A program made the position numbers and the translations under genes. Below, in pieces: positions 27,369-35,783 of a DNA stretch of 41,525 nt (position 1 is the first letter of the stretch; every line of letters begins with the position of its first letter). Location of the stretch: the NCBI RefSeq assembly GCF_003201355.1, contig NZ_QICL01000039.1:1-41525 (forward strand), given 5' to 3'. The notes under the pieces were generated by a model that made no database searches, had not been told where the DNA came from, and was given only the letters and a program-made list of their open reading frames with translations. The stretch comes from Indolivaga alginatilytica (GTDB lineage: Bacteria; Bacteroidota; Bacteroidia; Bacteroidales; Dysgonomonadaceae).

Positions 27369-29369
27369 TTATTTCAGTGCACCTTCATTTGCGACTGTCG
27401 GCCATCCCGGATTTTGATAAATAGGAGATGTAGATATCGCTTGACCATCATTTGCCGTTAACAAGAAATGCTTGATAGCAATAGGCGACAAGTAGTGTGC
27501 CTCTGTAAAAAACAACCCTTTATAATACAAATTGGCTGTTGACACCTGATAAGGACGGGTGTACAAACTCAACGTAGGAGACGACACCGTATTCTTCTTA
27601 TCATCCACTCCATAAATAAGCTTAGACTGATCGTACTTGGCTTTCATCGGTCCCCACAACTTACAACCTTCTATTTGAAAACCGTTCAACTGATCCATTG
27701 CTCTCCAGCGAAGAAGGTCATCGTAGCGTACGCCTTCTCCGATAAATTCGCATCTGCGTTCGCGTCTGATATTATACAGAGTTCCATCTACTATTTTTCC
27801 GTGAGAGTATACACCCCAGTCATTCAACATCTCTTTGTTGAGATCGGTAGCGGCAATCGTTTTAGAGTAATCGGCATCTACACCGGCACGTGTACGAATA
27901 GCACGCCAGTAAGTATCGGCTTTACTATCGAGTTTGCCATTTCTCTCATAATAGGCTTCCATATAGATAAGATAAGCTTCAGCCGCTCTAAAAATAATGG
28001 GTGCAGTAGCATCCTTATTCAGTTCCTGATTCTTGAAGTCATGCGAGAAACCTTTTCCGATCAAATAACCGGTAGATGTTGAATATTTCACATCATTAGA
28101 ATAAATCATCGGAGCTTCATCAAACTTCTCTATATTGATGGTATTGATAAAGGTCTTTACTTCTCCCGGTGCTTTCATGAACAATTTCCAACGCCAGTCT
28201 CTGTTTACTTTCGTATCCTGAATATAATCGTCACCTGCATAGTTACTGCCTGAAGCATATACAGGAAGACCATTTTCCATCAAAAACGATTGTTCCATCT
28301 GATGAGTATAGCCACGTGCATAACCGTAGTAGATATGGTGATTGTAATCCGATCCTACATTTATATCAGCATTGTAAGGGCGGTACATCAACACTTCTCC
28401 ATAAGAACTTGGATTGGTAGAAGAGAACATGTCGTAATACTGATTCACTGCCTGAGATGTAGATTCTCTGAGTACTTTGTTGTTTGTAACCAAAGGAATA
28501 GCATCTGCTACCTGACCCGCCGCACTTATAGCCTGATCTAAGAAAAACTTAATCTCGGCATCAGCACTACCACTCGGAAACTGATAACCTTTGTTATAAT
28601 CTTTCTCAGCTCCCGGCCATCCGCTGCCCAGAGGCACTAAAGCTGTACCTGCATGATATTTTTCCCATGTGCCTTCGAATAGGGCAACTCTTGCTTTCAT
28701 TACCAAAGCTGCATTTTTAGTAATACGCACTTTACCTCCTACGGGACTATTATTAAGTAATTCGATAGCTTTGTCCAAATCGTTCAATATAAATCGGGCT
28801 ACTTCGTTACGTGGTCTACGTTTCGATATCTCCACCAGAATACTCAGATCATCGGGATAAGTTTTGTCCAGAATAGGAAAGTCTCCCAACTTACGTAATC
28901 GATAATAATACTGATACGCCCGAAGAAAATATCCCTCACCAATGTAATGCTTGATGTTAGTAGCATCGCCCGATATTTTACCGGCTTCGAAATTTGCCAC
29001 CGCATTCTCCAAATAATAATTAAGCGGATAGATGCGTCCGAAGTCCCAGTCACCATCATTGGCAGGTGTTTTCCACTGCCCGGGCAAGTAACGATTGTTC
29101 GATTCGCGGGTAGTGGCGTTATCGGTTCCCATATCCGCCCCATACAGTGCATTTATTGTAGGAAAATAGCTATCTGCCGATTCTCCCGACCCATTGAGAT
29201 AGTACCTGATTGTATAGGCTGCCAATTGACTCTCCTCCAATAAATACTTTTCGGGAGATACGGATGATGGGGGTGTTACATCCAAGTAGTCATTACAACT
29301 GAGTAATGCTATGAAGGAACAACCCAACAATATTCTCTTTGTAGTTTTTATATATTTATTATTTTTCAT
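27369..29369 (-). CDS. SusD/RagB-family glycan-binding lipoprotein
   Basis: A 666-aa outer-membrane lipoprotein (LLSC, C25, then NDYLDVTPP, a classic SusD start). It forms the lid of the SusC channel and captures oligosaccharide. The N-terminal TPR-rich part has GEGYFLRAYQYYYRLRKLGDFPIL, and the C-terminal part has IRRERRCEFIGEGVRYDDLLRWR, both diagnostic of the family. The length is at the long end for SusD proteins. The gene starts 12 bases after the susC-type gene. The target glycan must be inferred from the enzymes downstream. Confidence 0.94.
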   Translation of the reverse strand: MKNNKYIKTTKRILLGCSFIALLSCNDYLDVTPPSSVSPEKYLLEESQLAAYTIRYYLNGSGESADSYFPTINALYGADMGTDNATTRESNNRYLPGQWKTPANDGDWDFGRIYPLNYYLENAVANFEAGKISGDATNIKHYIGEGYFLRAYQYYYRLRKLGDFPILDKTYPDDLSILVEISKRRPRNEVARFILNDLDKAIELLNNSPVGGKVRITKNAALVMKARVALFEGTWEKYHAGTALVPLGSGWPGAEKDYNKGYQFPSGSADAEIKFFLDQAISAAGQVADAIPLVTNNKVLRESTSQAVNQYYDMFSSTNPSSYGEVLMYRPYNADINVGSDYNHHIYYGYARGYTHQMEQSFLMENGLPVYASGSNYAGDDYIQDTKVNRDWRWKLFMKAPGEVKTFINTINIEKFDEAPMIYSNDVKYSTSTGYLIGKGFSHDFKNQELNKDATAPIIFRAAEAYLIYMEAYYERNGKLDSKADTYWRAIRTRAGVDADYSKTIAATDLNKEMLNDWGVYSHGKIVDGTLYNIRRERRCEFIGEGVRYDDLLRWRAMDQLNGFQIEGCKLWGPMKAKYDQSKLIYGVDDKKNTVSSPTLSLYTRPYQVSTANLYYKGLFFTEAHYLSPIAIKHFLLTANDGQAISTSPIYQNPGWPTVANEGALK

Positions 29370-29381
29370 CGTTTCATTACA

Positions 29382-32300
29382 TTAAAAGTTAACACTCAGA
29401 CCAAATGAATAAGTCTTGGATAGAGGATAAACAGTACTATTTGCCTGACTATTATCTTGAATTCCTATTCCTACAGTTTCGGGATCCATTGTATCTGACA
29501 GGTTAGTTATAGTCAGCAAATTTTCTCCTGAGAAAAACACTCTTAAGTTTTGCAGTTTCAGAGCATTCGTCAATTTCTTTGGAAGAGTATATCCTAACTG
29601 AAGATTCTTCAATCTCGCATAAGCAGCATTTTGCAAATAGCGTGTTTGTACCTTGTTATTCTTGGTATTGAATATAGGACGAGGATAGTACGAGTTTAGG
29701 TTCTCGCCCAGAGGATTGTCTGATGTACGGAAATAATCGAGATGCGCTTTGAATGCAGTAGACCACCATTCTCCATCCGTTACTCCCCAAAATGTCATAT
29801 TGTTATCACCGGGCCAGTAATCGCGCTTAAGTACACCTTGCCAAAACATCTGTACATCGACACCTTTCCACGCAGCATTCATATTAAAACCGAACAGGTA
29901 ACGAGGCGTATTGTTTCCTATTTTTTTCATATCACCCATATCATTGAGTGTATAGCTTCCGTTGTTTATTTTCCCATCGCCATTCAGATCGGCATACATA
30001 ATATCTCCGGCTGTCCATTGACTACCCAGCCCATCCTGACCACCGTTTGTCATCGTTGCCAAGTGTGCTTTCATCTCTTCGTCGGTCTTAGCTATACCCA
30101 AAGTAGTATAACCGTATATATTGCCTATCCATTCACCCTTGAGGTATGTACCCAAATTTCCGGTAGGATTACCATAGCGTAATACTTTACTTCGTGCATC
30201 GGACAAATTCAAGCGTACACCATAGCTAAAATCCTGGATTCTATCACGCCATTCCACTTGTAACTCCCATCCCTTAGTTTTCAGGTCTGTATTATTGGTA
30301 CGTGGAACATCTGTACCCAAGCTGGCAGGAAGTTCGATACCGGGGCCTAACATATCTTCGGTCTTACGTACGAAATAATCAAACGAACCGGTCAATCGTC
30401 CATTGAGAGAAGAAACATCAAAACCGAAGTTGGTTGTTTTCACCTTTTCCCATGTCAATGTAGATGTCACCAGCTTAGGAGCATTTGCCGTGTTCGGTTT
30501 AGCACCATTGATCAACCAGTTGCCATTAGCCGAGTTAACATCTATGATTCGGTAAGTAGGGTACAAACTGTTTGTATTTTGATTAGCCAAAGCTCCGTAA
30601 GACATTCTGAATTTAAATGTCTCTATTTTGTTTGCTAAAGGTTTCCAGAAATCCTCACGAGCCATATTCCATCCTAAAGAGAAAGAAGGAGTCAAAATCC
30701 ATCGATCCTCCGAGCGGAAACGAGACGAACCATCGTATCTCAGATTTCCCTCGAAAAGATAACGACCATCGAAATCATAATTTACACGGCTAAAGAATCC
30801 TGCATTTGCCCACTCTTCGTAAGCTCCCGAAATTCCAAAATTTGCTACATTGTTAGTTGTCAGATTCAGAACAGGCATATCTGTCGAAATCATATCAGAG
30901 CGTTGAGCCGTTACATTTCTGTATTTCTGTTGCTCACTCTGAAAACCTCCTGTTACAGCAAAACCATGCTTATCTAAATTAAAGTGGTAGTTCGAATAAA
31001 TATTAGGATTCAGGAATGTTCCTTTGTATGAATATTCCGAAACCGCATTTTGACTATACCCGGTCATAGTAGCCGCATATATTTTCTCCGGATCATCAGC
31101 ATAATGAGAATACACTATTTTGTGATCCCAGTGATTCCAATTATTATCAATCTTTACGTTCATTTCGCCAATGATGTTCCAGTTCTTGATTGGAGTAAAT
31201 GTCAGACGCCCTTGTTGAACCAATCCGTCATTCTGATCCTTATGTCTACCTCCGTCTTTCAATGCACCTATATAATTGATATCCGACATATAGTAACCAT
31301 TAGGATCATAAACCGGACGAACCGGACGAGTACGGCGCAACACATTATTATAGAAATCGTTGTACATTACTGCCGGACGAGAATAGTCGGCACGTACATA
31401 ACGGGTCATATAATCAAGTTGTACATATTTGGTTAACTGTGACGATATTTTAGCAGTCAGGTTGTAACGTTTATAGTTATCGGTACCATAACGCATAAAC
31501 CCGCTTTGATCTAAATAGTTAGCAGACAAATAATAAGTCATCTTATCAGCTCCTCCACTTACGCTCGCGTTGTGTTCCTGAGAAGGAGCCCATTCACGGA
31601 AATATTCTTGGAGCCAATCCACATTACCCCATGTAAAGTCATAATCCCATTTGCCATTACCCTGAGCTTTGGCAACATCATTAGGAGCCAATTTTCCTTC
31701 ATAATAATCCCTCACCTTTTGTTTATACTCCTCAGTATAGTAGTGTGTATTATTCTTATTATACATTGCATCATCGTAGAAATTTACATATTCCCACGAA
31801 CTCATCATTTTAGGTAATTTTATTGGAGTATTAAACCGGAAACTATTGTTATAGTTGATAACAGCACGTCCCGCTTTACCTTTCTTGGTAGTAATAAGTA
31901 TCACACCAAAAGGTGCTCTCGAGCCATAAATAGAAGCTGCCGCCGCATCTTTTAATACCGATATATTGTCTATATCCTGCGGATTGATCGTATTAATATC
32001 GCCTTCCATTCCGTCGATCAAGATCAAAGGTTCACCACTCGAAAAATCGCCGATAGTACCCGATCCGCGTATATTAATCGCTTTTTTACCATTGAGTTCA
32101 CCACCCTTGCCTGAATTAGAGATATTAAGCCCGGGTACTACCCCTTGCAGAGCCAAAGTAGCTGAGGAAACAGGTCTGGACTCAAAATCTTTGGAAGATG
32201 CTGTCCCCACCGCTCCCGTCAGGTTGACTTTCTTTTGTACACCAAATCCCACAACTACGACTTCGTTGAGGGCTTGAGTATCTTCGCTTAAAGTAATTCT

Positions 32301-32594
32301 CATGTTAGCAGCTGCTTTTACCTCTTGTTTCTGGTAACCAATATAAGAAGCAACAAGAATACTGCCCAAAGGGGCTTCTAAAGTGAAATTTCCGTCAATA
32401 TCCGAGATTGTTCCGTTGGTCATTCCTTTCTGAACGATAGCCACACCAATCAAGGGTTCATGCGAAGAAGCATCCACAACGATTCCTTTGATGGATGTAC
32501 TTTGAGCAAAAGCTTCTAAAAACAAAAACATTGTGAACATGGTAAGGAGGGTCTTTCGACTCCTCAAGAAGATTTTCTTTCTGTTCTTTTTCAT
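29382..32594 (-). CDS. SusC/RagA-family TonB-dependent transporter
   Basis: A 1070-aa outer-membrane transporter that imports oligosaccharides using TonB energy. Visible parts are a signal peptide (ends FLEAFAQS) and a carboxypeptidase-regulatory-like domain (about 33-110, IKGIVVDASSHEPLIGV). A short TonB-box region follows, with the SusC signature NEVVVVGFGVQKK. The plug has ILIDGMEGDINTINPQDIDNISVLKDAAAASIYGSRAPFGV, and the 22-strand barrel ends in an aromatic strand, SFGLSVNF. There is no N-terminal STN domain, so a sigma/anti-sigma loop is not suggested. It is the first gene of the PUL and has a long upstream region. The substrate is not readable from the barrel. Confidence 0.95.
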   Translation of the reverse strand: MKKNRKKIFLRSRKTLLTMFTMFLFLEAFAQSTSIKGIVVDASSHEPLIGVAIVQKGMTNGTISDIDGNFTLEAPLGSILVASYIGYQKQEVKAAANMRITLSEDTQALNEVVVVGFGVQKKVNLTGAVGTASSKDFESRPVSSATLALQGVVPGLNISNSGKGGELNGKKAINIRGSGTIGDFSSGEPLILIDGMEGDINTINPQDIDNISVLKDAAAASIYGSRAPFGVILITTKKGKAGRAVINYNNSFRFNTPIKLPKMMSSWEYVNFYDDAMYNKNNTHYYTEEYKQKVRDYYEGKLAPNDVAKAQGNGKWDYDFTWGNVDWLQEYFREWAPSQEHNASVSGGADKMTYYLSANYLDQSGFMRYGTDNYKRYNLTAKISSQLTKYVQLDYMTRYVRADYSRPAVMYNDFYNNVLRRTRPVRPVYDPNGYYMSDINYIGALKDGGRHKDQNDGLVQQGRLTFTPIKNWNIIGEMNVKIDNNWNHWDHKIVYSHYADDPEKIYAATMTGYSQNAVSEYSYKGTFLNPNIYSNYHFNLDKHGFAVTGGFQSEQQKYRNVTAQRSDMISTDMPVLNLTTNNVANFGISGAYEEWANAGFFSRVNYDFDGRYLFEGNLRYDGSSRFRSEDRWILTPSFSLGWNMAREDFWKPLANKIETFKFRMSYGALANQNTNSLYPTYRIIDVNSANGNWLINGAKPNTANAPKLVTSTLTWEKVKTTNFGFDVSSLNGRLTGSFDYFVRKTEDMLGPGIELPASLGTDVPRTNNTDLKTKGWELQVEWRDRIQDFSYGVRLNLSDARSKVLRYGNPTGNLGTYLKGEWIGNIYGYTTLGIAKTDEEMKAHLATMTNGGQDGLGSQWTAGDIMYADLNGDGKINNGSYTLNDMGDMKKIGNNTPRYLFGFNMNAAWKGVDVQMFWQGVLKRDYWPGDNNMTFWGVTDGEWWSTAFKAHLDYFRTSDNPLGENLNSYYPRPIFNTKNNKVQTRYLQNAAYARLKNLQLGYTLPKKLTNALKLQNLRVFFSGENLLTITNLSDTMDPETVGIGIQDNSQANSTVYPLSKTYSFGLSVNF

Positions 32595-32668
32595 GAATAT
32601 TTAGTCTTAATGTTAAACACCGCGGACAACCGATTTTAGGGCTGTTTCCGTTTTCATTAAATTAGTGA

Positions 32669-32713
32669 TAGATTAGTAATAGATTTAAGTTTATTAGATT
32701 ACCGATTAGATTA
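32669..32713. repeat. Four TAGATTA-like direct repeats upstream of susC-type gene
   Basis: TAGATTA occurs at 32669, 32695 and 32707, and TAGATTT at 32680. Start-to-start spacings are 11, 15 and 12 bases, near one helical turn except for one step. They lie 75-120 bases from the start codon. A regulator-binding cluster or a leader element is possible. AT-rich chance is the alternative. Confidence 0.4.
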
Positions 32714-32744
32714 AAGCCATAGAAAAGAGACTAAGGTTCAGCTA

Positions 32745-32752
32745 CAAAAATA
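32745..32752 (-). promoter_or_regulatory. Possible -7 box of the PUL promoter
   Basis: On the minus strand this reads TATTTTTG, matching TAnnTTTG. It would give a leader of about 145 bases containing the TAGATTA repeats. No clear -33 element accompanies it, so confidence is low. Confidence 0.3.
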
Positions 32753-33322
32753 TTATCAATGAGAACAGAAATTTTCTTCTATTATTTAAAAAGTGAATCC
32801 TTAAAAAACACAATAACCTATTAATCAACAAGAAACAAGTATCAACATTTATGAAAAAGTGGACTTAAAGTGGCTGGTAATATATAAATTAGAATATAAA
32901 ACACGATTCTAACAAGCAATTCCATATAATCCGCCACATTAGAAATAAATGTTATCTGCTATGGAAACGAAAAAAGAAGGAAAAAATCTAAGAACACCGA
33001 CAACTATAATGCCTGTGCTAAATTAGTTCCGGCATCATTCTCAAAAGTTCAACAATGGATTTCTGCCTCCCTAGACGGTATAAATATAGCCTACAAACTA
33101 TACATTTCGTTTAACCTGCGATATTGCAGATAAATTATTAAAAATATGAACAACAGTTTTATTTAAGCCGAAGCACTTTACAGGCAAACAGGCGACCGAT
33201 CTGAGTGACGAAGATTCTGAGCTGACCTGTACATCACATCATATTGTGAAATAGAAAACTAAGGCGGATAAATTACCGTATATATTTCTAAAATTTCGCA
33301 AAGAGGTAATATAAAAAAATAA

Positions 33323-33348
33323 CACCGCAAGAAAAACTTCCTGCGGTG
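33323..33348 (-). terminator. Terminator of the TPR gene
   Basis: CACCGCA and TGCGGTG pair perfectly, extendable with mismatches, in the GC-rich stem of an otherwise AT-rich gap. On the minus strand the stem is followed by TTATTTTTTTA, a good intrinsic terminator. It lies about 25 bases past the stop. Confidence 0.75.
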
Positions 33349-33373
33349 CTAAAAATAATTGAATGTAGTGTAT

Positions 33374-34738
33374 TTATTTCTCTCCTTCTTCTTTTCCTTT
33401 GTTTTCTTCTTTATTGGCATCTTCCTCCATAGCTTTTATTTCTGCTACAATATGTGGGTATCGTTCGTTCTCTGCACGTAACTGACCCAGAACCAGATCA
33501 TACTTTTCTGTACGACGCTCAATTTCCTGTTTGAATTTTTCAGTGTCCCTGCGGTTGTAAATAACAAATAATAAAATAACTGCCAAAGTAAATACCCCTC
33601 CTGCGATACACCATAGTACAAACTCTCGAAGTTCCTGTGCTTCCCTTTCTTTTTGCTTTATATAGAAGTTTTTATTCGCATCTAATAAAGCTGGTACATT
33701 GGCTTCCTGCTCGATCTGATCTTTAGTCGCTTTCTCTAAATTACTGTACTCTAAGGCTTGTTTGAAGTCCCCTGCTTGTTTATAGTACTCTGAGAGGGAA
33801 GCATACATTTCTTTCATTGTTTGTAAATTTGTAACGTTGGGTAAGCTAACTGTGACTAAATCTGCGTACTGTTTGGCTGATTTAGATTCTTTTATCTCAT
33901 TGTAGATATTCAGTAAATACAAATTTATCTTTTGTATTTGCTTCTCGCCTGTAATATCCATATTCAAAGCAGATTGATAATATTCGATAGCCTTTTCATA
34001 CTCTCGTTTACCGTAACAGGTTGCACCTAAATTAAGGTAAAGCTGGCTTTCTTCAATCGTATTTTCTTGTTTTTTTGCAAGAATCAAGCCTTTCTGAAAG
34101 TATAAGTATGCACTATCTAATTTATTAGCACCTTCAAAAGTACGACCTATATTAGTTAACGTTGTTATAAGCATTTGGGAAGTCAGGGAAGTACCATGAT
34201 TTGACTTTTCTATGTTATTGTTTATAGATAATGCTTTCTGATAATTTACAATAGCACTATCCAACATATCCCTCTCAAAGTATATATAGCCTATATTATT
34301 CAGGCTCTTTACAGCTAGTAAATCATTACTCGCTCTTTGTGCTTCATCTGCCGAGTACATAAAAAACTCCAGAGCCTTTGGCTGCATACCGTTGAGATAA
34401 TAAATCTGTCCCACATAATAATTAGCTAAAGCCGATTTTCCGATATTTCCTTTCTGTTCGAAATATCGTTGTACTCCAAATATAAGTGTGTCCCCCGATA
34501 TATCTTTTCGAGCCTCCGATTTCGCTCTTATATAAGATAAAACATATTCCATGTAGTCATCTTTATCCATTTTTTCGGGATTCTCAATGGAATCAAGCAG
34601 GGAAAGTACTCTATTAGGATTCGTCTCAAAACTATCTTGTGCTAATTTTAATAAGGCTACCGATTCATCGTTCTTGTTACATGAGAATAGAAATAAACCA
34701 ATGAATAGATAAAAAAAGAGTTTTGTGTTTGGTTTCAT
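33374..34738 (-). CDS. Membrane-anchored TPR lipoprotein lacking an output domain
   Basis: A 454-aa protein with lipobox FLFSC (C20). Residues about 100-345 form tetratricopeptide repeats (SLNNIGYIYFERDMLDSAIVNYQKAL, LNLGATCYGKREYEKAIEYY). A single membrane helix (about 372-395) is followed by a charged coiled coil rich in Glu and Lys (400-454). Bacteroidetes encode many proteins of this layout in which the helix is followed by a LuxR-type HTH or a kinase. None is present here. It lies downstream of two tiny lipoproteins on the same strand, with a hairpin between. A sensor or scaffold role is possible. A lipobox plus an internal helix is odd, and the Cys may simply be part of the signal peptide. 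Confidence 0.7.
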   Translation of the reverse strand: MKPNTKLFFYLFIGLFLFSCNKNDESVALLKLAQDSFETNPNRVLSLLDSIENPEKMDKDDYMEYVLSYIRAKSEARKDISGDTLIFGVQRYFEQKGNIGKSALANYYVGQIYYLNGMQPKALEFFMYSADEAQRASNDLLAVKSLNNIGYIYFERDMLDSAIVNYQKALSINNNIEKSNHGTSLTSQMLITTLTNIGRTFEGANKLDSAYLYFQKGLILAKKQENTIEESQLYLNLGATCYGKREYEKAIEYYQSALNMDITGEKQIQKINLYLLNIYNEIKESKSAKQYADLVTVSLPNVTNLQTMKEMYASLSEYYKQAGDFKQALEYSNLEKATKDQIEQEANVPALLDANKNFYIKQKEREAQELREFVLWCIAGGVFTLAVILLFVIYNRRDTEKFKQEIERRTEKYDLVLGQLRAENERYPHIVAEIKAMEEDANKEENKGKEEGEK

Positions 34739-34769
34739 ATTATGAATGAGTTTGGCAAAGGATGAAAAA

Positions 34770-34797
34770 CGGTTTCAGTTAATATTTACTGAAACCG
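34770..34797 (-). terminator. Terminator after small lipoprotein B
   Basis: CGGTTTCAGT and ACTGAAACCG pair perfectly (10 bp) around eight bases. On the minus strand the stem runs into TTTTTC. It separates the lipoprotein pair from the TPR gene, so the TPR gene depends on read-through or its own promoter. Confidence 0.7.
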
Positions 34798-34807
34798 CTA
34801 TTATATA

Positions 34808-35026
34808 TTATGGTCGTAGATACTCTTTATCCGAAATACTATCGGTTTGTGTAATTTCATTTTTTAAAGATTCAATAGAAGTTGTTTCTATTGTTCTTAC
34901 TTTCATATTCGCACCCGGTAATACTCCACCGCCATCTGTTCCCCCAACACCCATTTCATCTTTCTCACATGAAGTAAATAAAAATGCAGTAAGGCTAATT
35001 ACAGTTAGTATTGTTTTAGTCTTCAT
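34808..35026 (-). CDS. Small lipoprotein B of a tandem pair
   Basis: 72 aa. The signal peptide and lipobox MKTKTILTVISLTAFLFTSC (C20) plus EKDE are identical to those of the upstream neighbour. After that comes a short Gly-rich stretch (GVGGTDGGGVLPG) and a Ser/Thr- and Glu-rich tail. I recognise no family. The identity extends into the upstream DNA, so the two genes arose by recent tandem duplication or share a converted leader. Mature parts are unrelated except for the Gly-rich start. It probably sits in the outer membrane. Its role is unknown. Confidence 0.65.
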   Translation of the reverse strand: MKTKTILTVISLTAFLFTSCEKDEMGVGGTDGGGVLPGANMKVRTIETTSIESLKNEITQTDSISDKEYLRP

Positions 35027-35060
35027 TGTTATATTTTTGTTTATTAAAGATTTACTTAGT
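34953..35060 (-). repeat. Direct repeat unit 1 (leader of small lipoprotein B)
   Basis: This segment of about 108 bases matches 35193-35300 with only a handful of differences. Inside the coding part there is a single silent change. The start-to-start distance is exactly 240 bases. The unit spans the upstream region, the signal peptide and the first residues after the lipidated Cys. Confidence 0.8.
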
Positions 35061-35077
35061 CTAAATTTAGAGGAAAC

Positions 35078-35266
35078 CTATATTTTCAAACTATCATAAT
35101 AATTTATTGTAGTATCGCTGTCAAGGGTAATAATTGGAGGATCAGTAGCTTTACCCATACCGCCTCCTGATCCAATTCCCTGATCCATATCTATTTCATC
35201 TTTCTCACATGAAGTAAATAAAAATGCAGTAAGGCTAATTACAGTTAGTATTGTTTTAGTTTTCAT
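35078..35266 (-). CDS. Small lipoprotein A of a tandem pair
   Basis: 62 aa from the ATG at 35266, which matches the start of its neighbour exactly. Six upstream codons of a longer frame from 35284 are ignored. After the shared leader (lipobox FLFTSC, C20) the mature peptide begins EKDEIDMDQG. It has the Gly-rich run GIGSGGGMGK and ends in a Thr/Asp-rich tail (TLDSDTTINYYDSLKI). No family is recognised. With lipoprotein B and the TPR gene it forms a same-strand cluster. Peptide-like surface signal, scaffold or exported antigen are all possible, and none is shown by the sequence. Confidence 0.6.
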   Translation of the reverse strand: MKTKTILTVISLTAFLFTSCEKDEIDMDQGIGSGGGMGKATDPPIITLDSDTTINYYDSLKI

Positions 35267-35300
35267 TGTTATATTATTGTGCATTAAAGGTTAACTTGTT
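35193..35300 (-). repeat. Direct repeat unit 2 (leader of small lipoprotein A)
   Basis: Partner of the unit at 34953-35060; see the evidence there. The match fades where the mature peptide codons begin and again upstream of about 35300. Confidence 0.8.
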
Positions 35301-35411
35301 AGAACAAACTACACAAATAAAAAAAAATGATTTTTAATAATCGCGCTAGATCGACACTTTAATATTTCAAGTGGAAATTTTAAGGAATTAGTTATTAAAA
35401 AAGGAGAAAAA

Positions 35412-35612
35412 CTAATTTCTAACTAACACATTACTACTGAAAGTTACCGTACCGCCTTTCAGGTAAACATAAGAATGCGAATCGGTATGATTTTCCACAA
35501 TAACATGAGCCTTATTGTACACCCGTATCAACGCTTTGGCAAAATCCCTGACTATAATTTTCACTTTACTGTTACTGCACATGACGGGTACTTTCAGAAA
35601 GTAAGCATACAT
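35412..35612 (-). pseudogene. Beta-helix-like fragment
   Basis: This 66-aa frame has short periodic units of alternating residues (KVKIIVRDFAKALIRVYN, KAHVIVENHTDSHSYVYLKG, GTVTFSSN). They resemble the C-terminal tail of right-handed beta-helix proteins seen in Bacteroidales. It has no signal peptide and starts directly after a stop. I read it as the surviving end of a longer gene rather than a whole one. It could be a real short protein, but this is less likely. Confidence 0.4.
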
Positions 35613-35647
35613 TAAGTAATGACAAATATTTATTCCAACATTTGATA

Positions 35648-35714
35648 AACGCTAAGTCGCAAAGGGTATTTTGCTGTCAAATAAGAAAATTTTGCGACTT
35701 TGCGACTTTGCGTT
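35648..35714. terminator. Long inverted repeat with TTTGCGAC tandem words
   Basis: AACGCTAAGTCGCAAAG (35648-35664) and CTTTGCGACTTTGCGTT (35698-35714) are complementary at 16 of 17 positions around 33 bases. The right arm contains tandem TTTGCGAC words. It lies about 70 bases past the stop of the methyltransferase gene. It could act as a terminator or be a dispersed palindromic repeat. Confidence 0.55.
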
Positions 35715-35783
35715 GAATCAAAAATGTTGTATTAATTTTTATTGAGTACTTATACCCGATTAGAGAACAAAAAAAACGAAACC

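Larger units (their letters stand above)
32595..33373. other. 779-base intergenic region upstream of the susC-type gene
   Basis: No complete gene is seen. On the susC side it holds four TAGATTA-like heptamers (32669-32713) and a possible -7 box (32745-32752, minus strand). On the other side, 33150-33251 is an open, protein-like frame (KPKHFTGKQATDLSDEDSEL) with no start codon, possibly a gene remnant. The terminator of the TPR gene closes the region. Confidence 0.5.

Noticed and set aside
34746-35099. 117-aa plus-strand open frame across the small lipoprotein pair
   Set aside because: It is antisense to lipoprotein B, whose leader repeat and lipobox are much stronger evidence.
35648-35714. 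CRISPR-like array from the TTTGCGAC words
   Set aside because: The words are adjacent, with no unique spacers, and form one arm of a palindrome.
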